Part shown: piece by piece, positions 34,023 to 45,495 of the stretch
Numbering within the stretch: the first letter of the stretch is position 1
Layout of the letters: each line of letters begins with the position of its first letter
NCBI GenBank assembly: GCA_023055425.1
Contig: JALGPY010000012.1
Span: forward strand, 15,759,922-15,823,921
DNA from: Linanthus parryae
Lineage: Eukaryota; Streptophyta; Magnoliopsida; Ericales; Polemoniaceae
Reading direction: 5' to 3'
DNA: 64,000 nt
Position numbers and translations under genes: made by a program
The notes under the pieces: model-generated
Database searches by the model: none
Told to the model about the DNA's origin: nothing
What the model saw: only the letters and a program-made list of their open reading frames with translations

Positions 34023-34735
34023 GTGTGAAAATTTCGTGGGAGATCATTCATTCAAACACACAAGGATTCAAGCTTCAATCCAGATTCCTGAAGATCAAAT
34101 CAATCCAGTTTCCAGAAGAACACATCCAGGCTTCAATAGCTTATTTATTCTACTGTGTTATTCACTTGTTCTCTAATCTGTGTATCTTTCAATTATCTTA
34201 AACCTCACATAACCTAGTGGTTGGTTGTTCAAGTGAACAACAAGAGGTTCTTGTTAGCTCAACAGTTAGTAGCTGGAACTAGATAGGTTTGGAACCACAA
34301 GCTGTATAGGTGTAAGGGAAATCACTTAGGCTTGAAGATCTAGGGCTGTTTCTGTGTGAGTAATAAGAAGTGTTTGCCCAATCCTGGTGGGATTAGATCC
34401 CTCAGGCAGAGATTAGGTCCATTAGGACTGAACTCTGTAAATTGCTTTGTGTTCATTACTTTACAGTTTGATTATTATCTGCTGCATACAACTCAAATCA
34501 AACTAGGGTTCATAAGCTGTTTAGAATTGATAATAGTTAAAGGCCTTGAAGCTTTCTATTTTGCCTTTGAAAGTTTCAGACAGTTTTCTAAAATCTCAAG
34601 GCCTTGAGATTTGAGTTTCACACAAAGCTAATCTGTTAAGTATTGAGTTTTGCAAAAAAGTTTCCATACTCTATTCACCCCCCCCCCCTTCTAGAGTATT
34701 TAGGTCCTGTATTTAGTCTACATTACACACTTTCA
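34023..34735 (+). mobile_element. Right part of the split Sirevirus-like Copia LTR
   Basis: It is the reverse complement of about 55,654-56,370 in Copia D, down to the C-rich tract (34,678-34,688) and the LTR end CACTTTCA. No tRNA-iMet primer site follows, so this is a solo LTR or a 3' LTR whose element lies to the left of the window. The next bases ACACT (34,736-34,740) would be its right target duplication within the Gypsy B LTR. It carries the palindrome ATCTCAAGGCCTTGAGAT at 34,593-34,610. Confidence 0.88.
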
Positions 34736-35891
34736 ACACTGTAGTGTATTCAACAACAAATCCTTTCAGCCTAATGTTGTTAATAACACTACTCTAGTTG
34801 ATATAACAAAGGTACCTACAAGACCTCTCAACCTTGCAAAGTTATCACTTTGACATAATCAACTACAACAATCTTTATGTGATCACTCTCATTCTTTCAC
34901 CTCTCAGTCTCAAGAATATTAAGAGTGTCTTCCTACTCTTCACGAACCTAGGGTTGAGTTATTTTCATACACTCTCCTAGATAACTAACATGCTATGGGT
35001 GATCAAGCCTCACATGCTAAGAATTAAGAACTCAAGTAGAAGAATGAATGAAATCAAGAGTGAAATTAAGTTGTAAGCATGAAGTAAATCCATGAATCCA
35101 TCAATCAACCAAGTAAACCCTAGTTCTCCATAATCACCTAGATAGGAGTTTAGCTAGACATGAAATATCTTGATAAAATCATGATCTCCATAGAAAATAG
35201 TACAAGAGATGAAGAAAAAGAATCAAACGATGAAATCCTTGAAGATGGGGCGTGAATCCTCTCTTCCTTGAACTCACGTGCGTCTCTCTCTCTCTCTCTT
35301 ACTCCATCGTGCGTGTGTGTTTTTCCAAGCCTTCTTCACGTTCTTTTACTAGCTGGGGCGAATTTTAATGTACTTTGCTGAAATTGCATCTCAGCCCCTC
35401 TAGTTTGTAATTCCCGTCCAGAATTGTAAGTTGATATTGCACAGGCCATATCTCTCTTATCCGGACTCGAATCAAGATCCGTGACCTATCATTGGAAATC
35501 TCTTTGAGTCTACCTTCATTTGGCACTGGTCTCACTCCAAAATTATTTGTATAACTCAAGATATCATCAGATTAATGCAGACTGGTCATCCTAGCTTCTC
35601 CATCTTTGCTTCTCCTCATTCCACTTGCGCTCCCGTTGTTTCCGAAGTTCGTTCCATGCCTCCTATCAACCGATTAGCATCCGTTCCTGTCAAGACAACA
35701 TGAACAAACATACCAAGCGATTATATTTGACAAATAACAACTACATATACATAGAAATGCCCGGACTAACAATTCAAAGCATGTGAAGCATTAAGTGATA
35801 AAACGACTCAAATTCTCTAACATTAAGCTCAAATTACTCGTGATAATGTGGTAAAATGGAAGTAATAGATAGATCCTAAAAGGTGCTATCA
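34736..35891 (-). repeat. 3' LTR of Gypsy B, partial
   Basis: It matches 50,131-51,266 with scattered substitutions and small indels, including the CT repeat near 35,285. On the minus strand it begins TGATAGCACC at 35,891, preceded by the purine tract. It is cut at 34,735/34,736 by the Copia LTR insertion. Confidence 0.88.
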
Positions 35892-35907
35892 AATTCCCCC
35901 ACACTAC
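35892..35907 (-). promoter_or_regulatory. Polypurine tract of Gypsy B
   Basis: Read on the minus strand, GTAGTGTGGGGGAATT directly precedes the 3' LTR start TGATAGCACC. Confidence 0.75.
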
Positions 35908-37019
35908 CTTCTTGCTCGTCCCGAGCAACACTTTCTTCCAAGATTCACATATATCTTTACTTTTCCGTAGACACAACGAATCAAAACACCGGACTATGCA
36001 ATCTACATGACTATAAACAATGCAAATCGATTATAAACAATGCAATAAAGTCAATAATTTTTCTTTTTAGTTAGAGATTGGGCAATCTCGAAAAGCAAAC
36101 CGGCATGTCATAAGGCTCTCTTATTCCCTTGTAGATTCTAAACTTTGGTGATCGGTAGAACTTGCGGCCAGTTTCGTCAGACAGAACGGGCACGAATACT
36201 CAATAAGTTGCTCTTGCACACTCATCAAACGTATCCCTATCACCTACCATCCGGGCTATTTATCCACGTGTTTCAATTGTTGACGGCTTAGGACGGGTAG
36301 GATATGATATTTAGAAGCGCAGTCCTAGACGTCATGATATAACTCGCAAAAACCCATTCTCACACTCCCTCACCAAAATCTAAGGAACCCCACCGAATCT
36401 ACTACTCCGGCCCTCATTCCCTCAATCTTGGTGCAACGCCGTTCTCGCGGCCACAAATGTGAAGAAGTGATCAAAACTCATAGCTAATCTCCTCGGTCTT
36501 CAATTTCAAGCTTGCTCATTTATTCCATTTCAATTTCAACTTTCTTGTTTTTCTCTTTTTTTTTTTCAATTTCATTTCCATAAAAATAAGCACATGGAGC
36601 CACCAATACGATAGTAATATCCAAGGAGATCAAATATCACAATAGATAATGTGGGGATGGAATGTGTCAAATCAAATGATGTAATCAATATATGTCAACA
36701 CCCCCACACTCAATGTAAACCATATCTCGAACCCGGTAGTCAATGTATATATGTGCTTTTACAACCTATCCTCCTCATCACCTAAGATGTAGAAAATATA
36801 AATGAAGCACAAGCACTTCCTCCTATAAGATCAATCAACCCCACCCCATATCGTGCGGAAAGAATGTCACGCACTACGGCACTCCCCCTGTGATCGTGGT
36901 GTAAGGACACGAATCACCGCCACACAGAAGTGTGCTACCATCTCTAACTCACCCTCACATCCCCTCAAAATATGACATGTAAGAAGATCCACGTAAGATG
37001 TATAATATCAGCTCACCCT
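35908..37019. other. Gypsy B 3' non-coding region
   Basis: No gene. Pieces on the minus strand match the corresponding region of Gypsy A (about 31,070-32,150). A pyrimidine tract at 36,545-36,570 mirrors A's purine tract. The region is interrupted at 37,020 by Copia C. Confidence 0.65.
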
Positions 37020-37024
37020 CAACG

Positions 37025-38444
37025 TGTTGGAATAGATGCCCTAGAGGCAATCTAGTTTAGTATGAATTTGTTTGTGGCTAGAAATTCATTTATTATTTAT
37101 TGGACATTTAATTGAAGTCCTTAGATTTACAATTGTGTTGTTTATCTTAAATATCCCTAGTCCAATATAATGATTAATAGGACAATCATCTATAGACTAG
37201 TATGGGGTTGGATTGATATGGAGATATCATGATCCAACACATAGGTGTGCATTAGGGGTAATGGCGCACTGGATTGACCCATCTCCGAGAAGTCTACATA
37301 CATGTTATGTTAAGTCACAAGTTCTTCTCGCGGTGCAATGGTATTGTCATCCTTAGACTTGAAGTCACTAGATATTCCAGTTGTGGATTATTGTGATTTT
37401 GGTAGCGTTAAACGCTACACCGTAACTGGGTAGTTATAAAGGCGTGTACCGGATACAATAAGAAGCAAGCTTAGAGATCGTAGTGGACGTAGATAGAATT
37501 TGTCCCTCCCACATAACGGGAGCAAATATCCTAGGCCACTCGAGGGATAGTGCTTATAGAATGTCTGGCCAGACTCAAATAAATCAATATGGGATATTGA
37601 TGTTATTTGCACGAATAAGGCTATTCCCATGGATCGAGAAACTGTGGATTGGATATACGAGTGTGACTTGTATGTCTCGTGTCCAATCCAGATATAGAGA
37701 CAAAGGGATGAGACAATTACTTGTACAAAGGTTGTCAAGATGACTATTCTATTAGTTGGCTAGAATGGATGTTTTGCTAGAAACCGCTCCATATTAGCAA
37801 ATAGTTGCTACCAACTAGATAGAACCTATGGGGTAACACGCTAGATAGATTTGAACTAGATTTGGGAATTAATTAATTGGATTAATTAATTAGAAGATCA
37901 CTTTGCAAAACCTTGCAAACTTAGTAGGGACTAATTTGCAAGGAAGGGACTAAATTGAATTCTAGTAGGACTAGAATAAGTCCTTTAGGTAGTTGGCAAG
38001 GATTTGTTGGACTATATAAAGGACCTTCCTTCCTTCTTTCCCACACTTATGATTCATTAGATCATAACTTGTGTGGGAGAGAACAAAAGGAGAGAGCAAG
38101 CAAGCAAGGAAGGAGCCGCCGCCCCTCCCTTTGCCGCCGCCCGTCCCCGTCGCCCCCAAGGAGGCCGAACCTCCTTGGTTTGGTTTCGTTTTGCGTGATT
38201 CTTCTTCCTCTTCCTCTTTCTGGGCTAGCACCAAGGAGTGGGAGATCTAGAAATCAACTCTAGGCGTGGATCAACTACAGAGAACGTGACACAATTCGCG
38301 TTTGAAGTCATCAAAGGAGAACCCTAAGGTGTGTTAATTGATTTCTTCCTTTACCATCGTTATGTCTCTTGACTTGTGATCCTTGGAGGGTTTTGCATGG
38401 TTTATTATTGTTTCCATTTCGCATACATGAATAAAAACCCTACA
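37025..38444 (+). repeat. 5' LTR of Copia C
   Basis: 1,420 bp, TG...CA ends. TATATAAA at 38,013-38,020 is a good promoter box and is kept in the other LTR near 45,059. Compared with the 3' LTR it has about 25 extra bases near 37,400-37,440 (holding TAGCGTTAAACGCTA). Confidence 0.93.
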
Positions 38445-38445
38445 G

Positions 38446-38460
38446 TGGTATCAGAGCCAC
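38446..38460 (+). promoter_or_regulatory. Primer-binding site, tRNA-iMet (Copia C)
   Basis: TGGTATCAGAGCCAC begins one base after the LTR end. It is the standard plant copia primer site, complementary to the initiator tRNA-Met 3' end. Confidence 0.93.
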
Positions 38461-40128
38461 AAGTCGTAGAGCATAAACGTGGTTTATGTGTTACGTTTTG
38501 ATAGTTTTACACCTTAAAATTGTTGTTTATCGCGTAAAACAAGACAAATCAAGCATGTGATGCAATTTGTCAATAATCAATCATAACAAGACCTAGTTTT
38601 TGCATTGGATGCATGAATTAGTGAGTTTGAGAAATTTTAGGATCTTAGATCTAGGGTTTGGGCATCCTTGGGGAAGAAGGAGTTCTTCCAAAACAAGGAA
38701 ACAACCAAACTTGGGCACCAAGCAAGGGAGTTGTTTTTGGAAACACCTCCCTAAGAGGTTCGCCCCCCCTAAAGGGACCGGCCCTCTTGCTTTCCGCCCA
38801 AGCTAGGCCGCCCTAGGGGCCGGGGCAGCCCTAGCCCACGGCCTAGCTGCGTGGGCTAGGGGCCGGCCGGACCTAGGGCCTTGCGGTTCACCTTTTTGGG
38901 CAAGGGCAATTGGATTGTTGGGCCCATGGACCGTTTTAACCCTAGAATATCCTAAAATCAATTAAAATTGACCAAGCGCATTAAAATTGGATTTTAACTG
39001 TTTATGTGCAATTCGCATGGTGGTTGGATATGGCCTTAGGATGTGGTTTGATGTGGATGTTTAATTTTTGTGGTTTGGTTTACGGCCTGCGAGCTGATCA
39101 ATTAATTGTAATAGTTAATTAGGGTTTCATGCCCTGCGAGCCATTTTTTTCTCAACTTGTGAGATTTATTTTATTTAGTATAGAAGTTAGCTAGTGCTAG
39201 ATAAAGTAGATTGTTAGCCAAGATTGAAGAAGAGAAGCCCAAAGACAAAAGGAGCCACACAAAAAAATGGAGCATGGAGCATTCCACATGACTATGAAGG
39301 ATGGACCGAAAGATCAAGACGCATGGAGATGTGTTTGCTTTTAGGGTTCATAGATAATTCCATTAGCTTGGAATTATCTTAGTCTAGAAAAGGCCATATC
39401 CACATCACGTTTTATTTATGTTTTGTGGTTGTTTACTTTATTGTCTTATTATTTTGTGGTTGGTGTATGGATGCTGCAAGCAATTAGGATAATAAGATAA
39501 TTAGACAACCTGGATCTATTATTTGGAGTTGTGCCCAAACTCAAATAGATAGATGAGTTGATGTTGATCAACAAAACAATTAAAATTGAATTTAAAATCC
39601 CTCAAAATTCAAATATTGTGTTCTTGCCTTCTCGTTATTTAAACACTCATTATCATCATGATTTATCAAGTTCGTGCGTGCCAAAGCATGGCGACTTGGT
39701 TCATATTGATGGAATGCGATGGCACAAGCTAGTAATGTGCAATTTTTTAAATAAGAGGTTGAACATAACTAGGCTATTAATGTGATTAAGAAACCTAGAT
39801 GCAATCAATTGGGATTATCCATATGGATGGATAAATAAGGAGTTATTTGCCCAATTGAACCAAGAGTTGCATAAGGGATGCAATTGGAATTGTTCATACC
39901 TAAAGTAGTCAAATTATGGGTGACTTGCCAAAGCAAGCTCATAAGGAGATGAAACATGGATCTTGGCCCACTATAAAATATAAGTATATTTTCCGCATTA
40001 ATATCTTGAGGGTTATTAATCCGTAGAAAAATAGTGGGAGCTATATTTCATAAACTAGCCATTATTGAATATAGTCAAAAATTCACAAATACTAAAACTT
40101 GCGTATTTTCCTTTTCGTAGAATTCCAA
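38461..40128. other. Copia C leader
   Basis: A non-coding leader of about 1.7 kb. A GC-rich island (38,760-38,880) contains a 12-bp perfect inverted repeat, CCCTAGCCCACG (38,829-38,840) and CGTGGGCTAGGG (38,850-38,861), with a nine-base loop. The rest is AT-rich with no coding signal. Confidence 0.7.
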
Positions 40129-43100
40129 ATGGCAAACAACTCATCGAGTTCACAACATTCCCTACGATCTGTCCTTGAGAAGGACAAGATCTCTGGAACC
40201 AACTTCCTTGATTGGTTCAAAAACTTGAGAATTGTTATCAAGCAAGAGAAGAAACTGTACGCAATCGAGGAGCATGTTCCAGCAGGTCCAGAGAACCAAA
40301 CACCTGCTGCCCTAAAGGCGTATCAAAAGCGTGTTGATGACGCTAATGATGCGGCCTGACTTATGCTATGCACCATGACTTCTGAGCTTCAGAAGCAACA
40401 CGAAAACATGAATGTTGTCGATATGATCGAGCATTTGAAGCAGCTCTTCCAAGAGCAGGAAAGGGTTGAGAGGTATAAGGTCTCTAAGGCATTGTTCAAG
40501 TGTCATCTGGCAGAAGGGAACCCGATGGGACCCCATGTACTCCGTATGATCGGGTACTTGGAGAATCTCGCCCGACTGGGGTTCCCGGTCAGCCAAGAGT
40601 TGGCAACCGATCTCGTGTTGCAATGGTTTCCCGAGAGTTATTGACAGTTCATCATGAACTATAACATGAACGAGATCGTGAAACCACTCCCATAATTACT
40701 CAATATGTTGAGGACAGCTGAACAGAGCATCAACAAGGGTAAGGGCAAGGCCATTATGATGGTGCAGAAAGGAAAGGGCAAAAGGTTTGCCTCATCCTCT
40801 AAGGGCAAAGGCAAGTCAGTTTCCAAGTCCAAGGAACCTTCCCTTAAGCCTGTTGGTGGCATTGCCAAATGTGTGACTAAAGGTGAGTGTCACTACTGCA
40901 GTCAACCTGGACACTGGAGGAGGAACTGCCCAAAATATCTGGAGGACAAGAGGCTTGGAATAGTGATTCCACCACCACCAGGTATTTTTGTTGTAGATGT
41001 CAATTTAACTGTCTCTACATCATGGGTATTAGATACTGGATGTGGATCTCACATTTGTCGAAATGTGCAGGATCTAAAGAGAAGTAGAAGATTGGCTAAA
41101 GGGGAGATAGATATGCGCGTTGGGAATGGAGCAAAAGTTGCTGCGTTGGCCGTGGGCGTGTGCGAACTATCTCTGCCTTCAGGATTAGTTTTAGAATTAA
41201 ATAATTGCTATTTTGTGCCTGCTATGAGCAGAAACATTATTTCTATTTCTTGTTTGGACAAGGATGGTTTTATTATTTCAATAAAGAACAATTGTTGTTC
41301 CTTTTATTTGAATAATATTCACTATTTTAGTGCGAAATTATTTAATGGACTGTATGTCCTTGATCTAAGCAATCCTGTCTACAACATTAATACCAAGCGG
41401 ATTAAAATAAATGATTTAAATCCCGCTTATTTATGGCACTGTCGTTTAGGCCACATAAACGAGAAACATGTATCTAGACTCCATAAAGATGGACTACTAG
41501 ACTCATTTGATTTTGAATCATATGAGACATGTGAGGCTTGTTTATTGGGAAAAATGACAAAGTCCCCTTTCAATAAGAAAGGTGAGAGGACTAGTGAGCA
41601 ATTGGCGCTCATACATACTGATGTGTGTGGGCCATTTGCCACGCCTGCCAAGGGTGGTTACGTCTACTTCATTACATTTACTGATGATTACAGTAGATAT
41701 GGATTTGTGTACATCGTGAGGGAAAAATCCAAATCCTTTGAAGTGTTCAAAGAATTCAAGAATGAAGTAGAGAAGCAGCTTGGCAAAAGTATCAAGGCTC
41801 TACGATCGGATCGTGGAGTAGAATACTTAAGACAAGAGTTTGACAACTATCTTAGAGAGTGTGGGATCGTGTCCCAACTCACTCCACCCGGAACACCACA
41901 ATGGAATGGCGTGTCTGAGAGGAGGAATCGAACCTTATTGGATATGGTTCGATCTATGATGTGTCAAACCGATCTTCCATTATCATTTTGGGGCCACGCA
42001 CTATTAAGTGCAGCTTTCACCATTAACCGTGTTCCATCTAAATCAGTCATGAAGACACCATATGAGATGTGGAGTGGGAGGCGTCCCACACTGTCGTTCA
42101 TGAGGATTTGGGGCTGCGATGTCTATGTAAAACGTTTACTATCAGACAAACTAGGGCCAAAATCGGATAAGTGTAAATTTGTGGGGTACCCTAAGGAAAC
42201 TAAGGGTTACTATTTCTACAATCCAACCGAGAACAAAATGTTTGTTGCTCGGACCGGCGTGTTTCTAGAAAGAGAGTTTGTCTCTAAAGAAGCAAGTGGG
42301 AGGACTGTAGAACTTGAAGAGGTTCAAGAACCACAAATCACTGAACCGATTATGGAACATGAACAGGAACCACAAGCGGTTGTGGAGCAGCCTGTTCAGG
42401 TAACACAAGAGCTTCGTAGATCTAGTAGAGTGCGCCAGGAACCCGAGAGGTATGGACTTCTCGTGACCGATTCCGGTGACACAATGCTCATAGATGATGA
42501 GCCTACTACCTATGAAGAGGCCATGAAGGGCCCAGACTCTCAGAAGTGGCTAGAAGCCATGAGATCCGAGATGGAATCCATGTATACCAACAAAGTATGG
42601 ACTTTGGTGGAACCACCCGAAGGGGCGCGGCCCATAGGGTGCAAGTGGGTCTTCAAGAAGAAGATCGACATGGATGGTAATGTGATTACCTATAAGGGCC
42701 GATTGGTGGCTAAATGATTCAGACAGATTCATGGCATTGACTATGATGAAACCTTTTCACCAGTCGCTATGACCAAATCCATCCGAATCCTACTTGCGAT
42801 TGCAGCATACCACGACTATGAGATTTGGCAGATGGATGTCAAAACAGCATTCCTTTATGGGAATTTCCTCGAGGACGTATATATGATACAGCCGGAGGGT
42901 TTTGAGGATCCAAAGCAAGCCAACAAAGTCTGTAAGCTGCAACAATCCATTTATGGATTGAAGCAAGCCTCTAGGAGTTGGAATCGACGTTTTAATGAAG
43001 TAGTCAAAGAGTTTGGCTTCATCAGGAACGAAGATGAGTCTTGTGTCTACAAGAAGGTTAGTGGGAGCTCTATAGCTTTTCTGGTCTTGTATGTTGATGA

Positions 43101-44076
43101 CATACTACTCATTGGAAACGACGTTCCCATGCTGCAATCTGTTAAAGATTGGCTAGGGAAGTGTTTCTCAATGAAGGACTTAGGGGAAACAGCCTATATA
43201 CTCGGTATAAAGATCTATAGAGATAGATCTAAGAGACTGCTAGGCCTAAGTCAAAGTACATATATTGACAAGGTGTTGAAGCAGTTCAACATGCAAGATT
43301 CCAAGAAGGGATTCTTGCCCATGTCACATGGAATCACTCTTTCGAAGAGTGGTTGTCCTTCCAATGAGACTGAGAAGGAACGCATGAGTAGAATTCCCTA
43401 TGCCTCGGCCATAGGATATATTATGTACGCCATGCTATGTACTAGACCAGATGTGTCATATGCCTTGAGTATGACAAGCTGATACCAATCCAATTCAGGT
43501 GAGAGTCACTGGATTGCAGTCAAGAACATCCTAAAGTACTTCAGAAGAACTAAGGATGCTTTCTTAATATTTGGCGGTGAGGAAGAGTTGCGTGTAAGGG
43601 GTTTCACTGATGCAAGCTTCCAAACCGACATAGATGACTTTAGATCACAGTCGGGATATATGTTGTGCCTGAATGGAGCAGCGGTGAGCTGGAAGAGTTC
43701 CAAGCAAGAGACGATGGCTGATTCTACAACAGAGGCTGAGTACATTGCTGCAAATGGCGCAGCAAAGGAAGCTGTTTGGATAAAGTTTGTTTCTGAACTT
43801 GGTGTGGTTCCTAGCATTGCGGATCCAGTTGAGTTGTACTGTGACAAAGCTGGGGCGATCGCGCAATCAAAGGAACCCAGATCGCACCATTAATCCAAGC
43901 ACGTGCTCAGGAATTTTCATCTGATTCGAGATATTATCGATAGAGGAGACGTTCGGATATGCAAGATACCTACAGATGAGAATCTGTCAGACCCGCTTAC
44001 AAAGCCGCTTACGCAGTGGAAGCATAAAGGGAAAACTAGGAGTATGGGCATACGAGATGCGCCAGATTGGCTTTAG
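40129..44076 (+). pseudogene. gag-pol: Copia C gag-pol polyprotein with six in-frame stops
   Basis: One frame of 1,316 codons, from ATG (MANNSSSSQHS) to TAG, encodes gag, protease, integrase, RT and RNase H with no net frameshift. Stops fall at 40,357 (TGA), 40,642 (TGA), 40,693 (TAA), 42,715 (TGA), 43,480 (TGA) and 43,891 (TAA). Gag ends in a zinc knuckle CHYCSQPGHWRRNC. Protease has WVLDTGCGSHIC. Integrase has the HHCC finger (HCRLGHINEKH ... CEACLLGK), LIHTDVCGPF, LRSDRGVEY and PQWNGVSERRN. RT has FRQIHGIDYDETFSPVAM, QMDVKTAFLYGN and the catalytic YVDD. RNase H has GFTDASFQTD and STTEAEYIAA. The domain order (integrase before RT) is that of Ty1/copia. All catalytic motifs remain, so decay is recent or limited to nonsense changes. 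Confidence 0.93.
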
Positions 44077-44079
44077 TGC

Positions 44080-44090
44080 AAGTGGGAGAC
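44080..44090 (+). promoter_or_regulatory. Polypurine tract of Copia C
   Basis: AAGTGGGAGAC lies directly before the 3' LTR start TGTTGGAACA and just after the pol stop. Confidence 0.85.
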
Positions 44091-45490
44091 TGTTGGAACA
44101 GATGCTCTAGAGGCAATCTAGTTTAGTATGAATTTGTTTGTGGCTAGAAATTCATTTATTATTTATTGGATATTTAATATAATGAATTCCTTAGATTTAA
44201 AATTGTGTTGTTTATCTTAAATATCCCTAGTCCAGTATAATAATTAATGGGAAAATTATCTATAGACTAGTATGGGGTTGGATTGATATGGAGATGTCAT
44301 GATCCAACACATAGGTGTGCGTTAGGGGTAATGGCGCACTGGATTGACCCATCTCCGAGAAGGCTACATACATGTTATGTTAAGTCACAAGTGCTTCTCG
44401 CGGTGCAATGTTATTGTCATCCTTAGACTTGAAGTCACTAGATATTCTAGTTGTGGATTATTGTGATTATTGTGATTATTATAAAGGCGTGTACCGGATA
44501 CAATAAGAAGCAAGCTTAGAGATCGTAGTGGACGTAGATAGAATTTGTCCCTCCCACATAACGGGAGCAAATATCCTAGGCCACTCGAGGGATAGTGCTT
44601 ATAGAATGTCTGGCCAGACTCAAATAAATCAATATGGGATATTGATGTTATTTGCACGAATAAGGCTATTCCCATGGATCGAGAAACTGTGGATTGGATA
44701 TACGAGTGTGACTTGTATGTCTCGTGTCCAATCCGGATATAGAGACAAAGAGATGAGACAATTACTTGTACAAAGGTTGTCAAGATGACTATTCTATTAG
44801 TTGGCTAGAATGGATGTTTTGCTAGAAACCGCTCCATATTAGCAAATAGTTGCTACCAACTAGATAGAACCTATGGGGTCACACGCTAGATAGAGTTGAA
44901 ATAGATTTGGGAATTAATTAATTGGATTAATTAATTAGAAGGATCACTTTGCAAAACCTTGCAAACTTAGTAGGGACTAATTTGCAAGGAAGGGACTAAA
45001 TTGAATTCTAGTAGGACTAGAATAAGTCCTTTAGGTAGTTGGCAAGGATTTGTTGGACTATATAAAGGACCTTCCTCCCTTCCTTCCCACACTTATGATT
45101 CATTAGATCATAACTTGAGTGGGAGAGAACAAAAGGAGAGAGCAAGTAAGGAAGGAGGGAGCCGCCGCCCCTCCCTTTGCCGTCGCCCCTCCCCGTCGGC
45201 CCCAAGGAGGCCGAACCTCCTTGGTTTGGTCTCGTTTTGCGTGATTCTTCTTCCTCTTCCTCTTTCCCGGCTAACAGCAAGGAGTGGGAGATCTAGAAAT
45301 CAACTCTAGGCGTGGATCAACTATAGAGGACGTGACACAATTCGCGTTTGAAGTCATCAAAGGAGAACCCTAAGGTGTGTTAATTGGTTTCTTCCTTTAC
45401 CATCGTTATGTCTCTTGGCTTGTGATCCTTGGAGAGTTTTGCATGGTTTATTATTGTTTCCGTTGTGCATCCATGAATCAAAACCCTACA
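44091..45490 (+). repeat. 3' LTR of Copia C
   Basis: 1,400 bp, nearly identical to 37,025-38,444, ends CCCTACA and is followed by CAACG, the target duplication. Confidence 0.93.
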
Positions 45491-45495
45491 CAACG

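Larger units (their letters stand above)
37025..45490 (+). mobile_element. Copia C: complete LTR retrotransposon with degraded polyprotein
   Basis: LTRs at 37,025-38,444 and 44,091-45,490 begin TGTTGGAA and end CCCTACA. The target duplication CAACG is at 37,020-37,024 and 45,491-45,495. A tRNA-iMet primer site, a 1.7-kb leader, a single gag-pol frame and a purine tract are all present in order. The RT and integrase text is typical of Ty1/copia, possibly the Tork/Angela side, but the lineage is not certain. Six in-frame stops make it unable to encode its own proteins. Confidence 0.93.

Noticed and set aside
34678..34688. C-run and CT repeats (also 30,200, 35,285, 46,147 and 55,700) as functional sites
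   Set aside because: Simple-sequence tracts. The one in the Sirevirus-like LTR is a family trait, the others are ordinary slippage tracts.
37415..37743. Frames of about 100 codons inside the Copia C LTRs (also 44,385-44,788)
   Set aside because: Present on both strands of the repeated LTR, without motifs.
40642..40644. Programmed stop read-through in Copia C gag
   Set aside because: There are six stops spread over gag, RT and RNase H, two of them before the zinc knuckle, which points to decay and not a regulated read-through.
43506..43847. Minus-strand frames opposite Copia C RNase H
   Set aside because: Mirror frames of a real coding region. The plus strand carries the conserved motifs.
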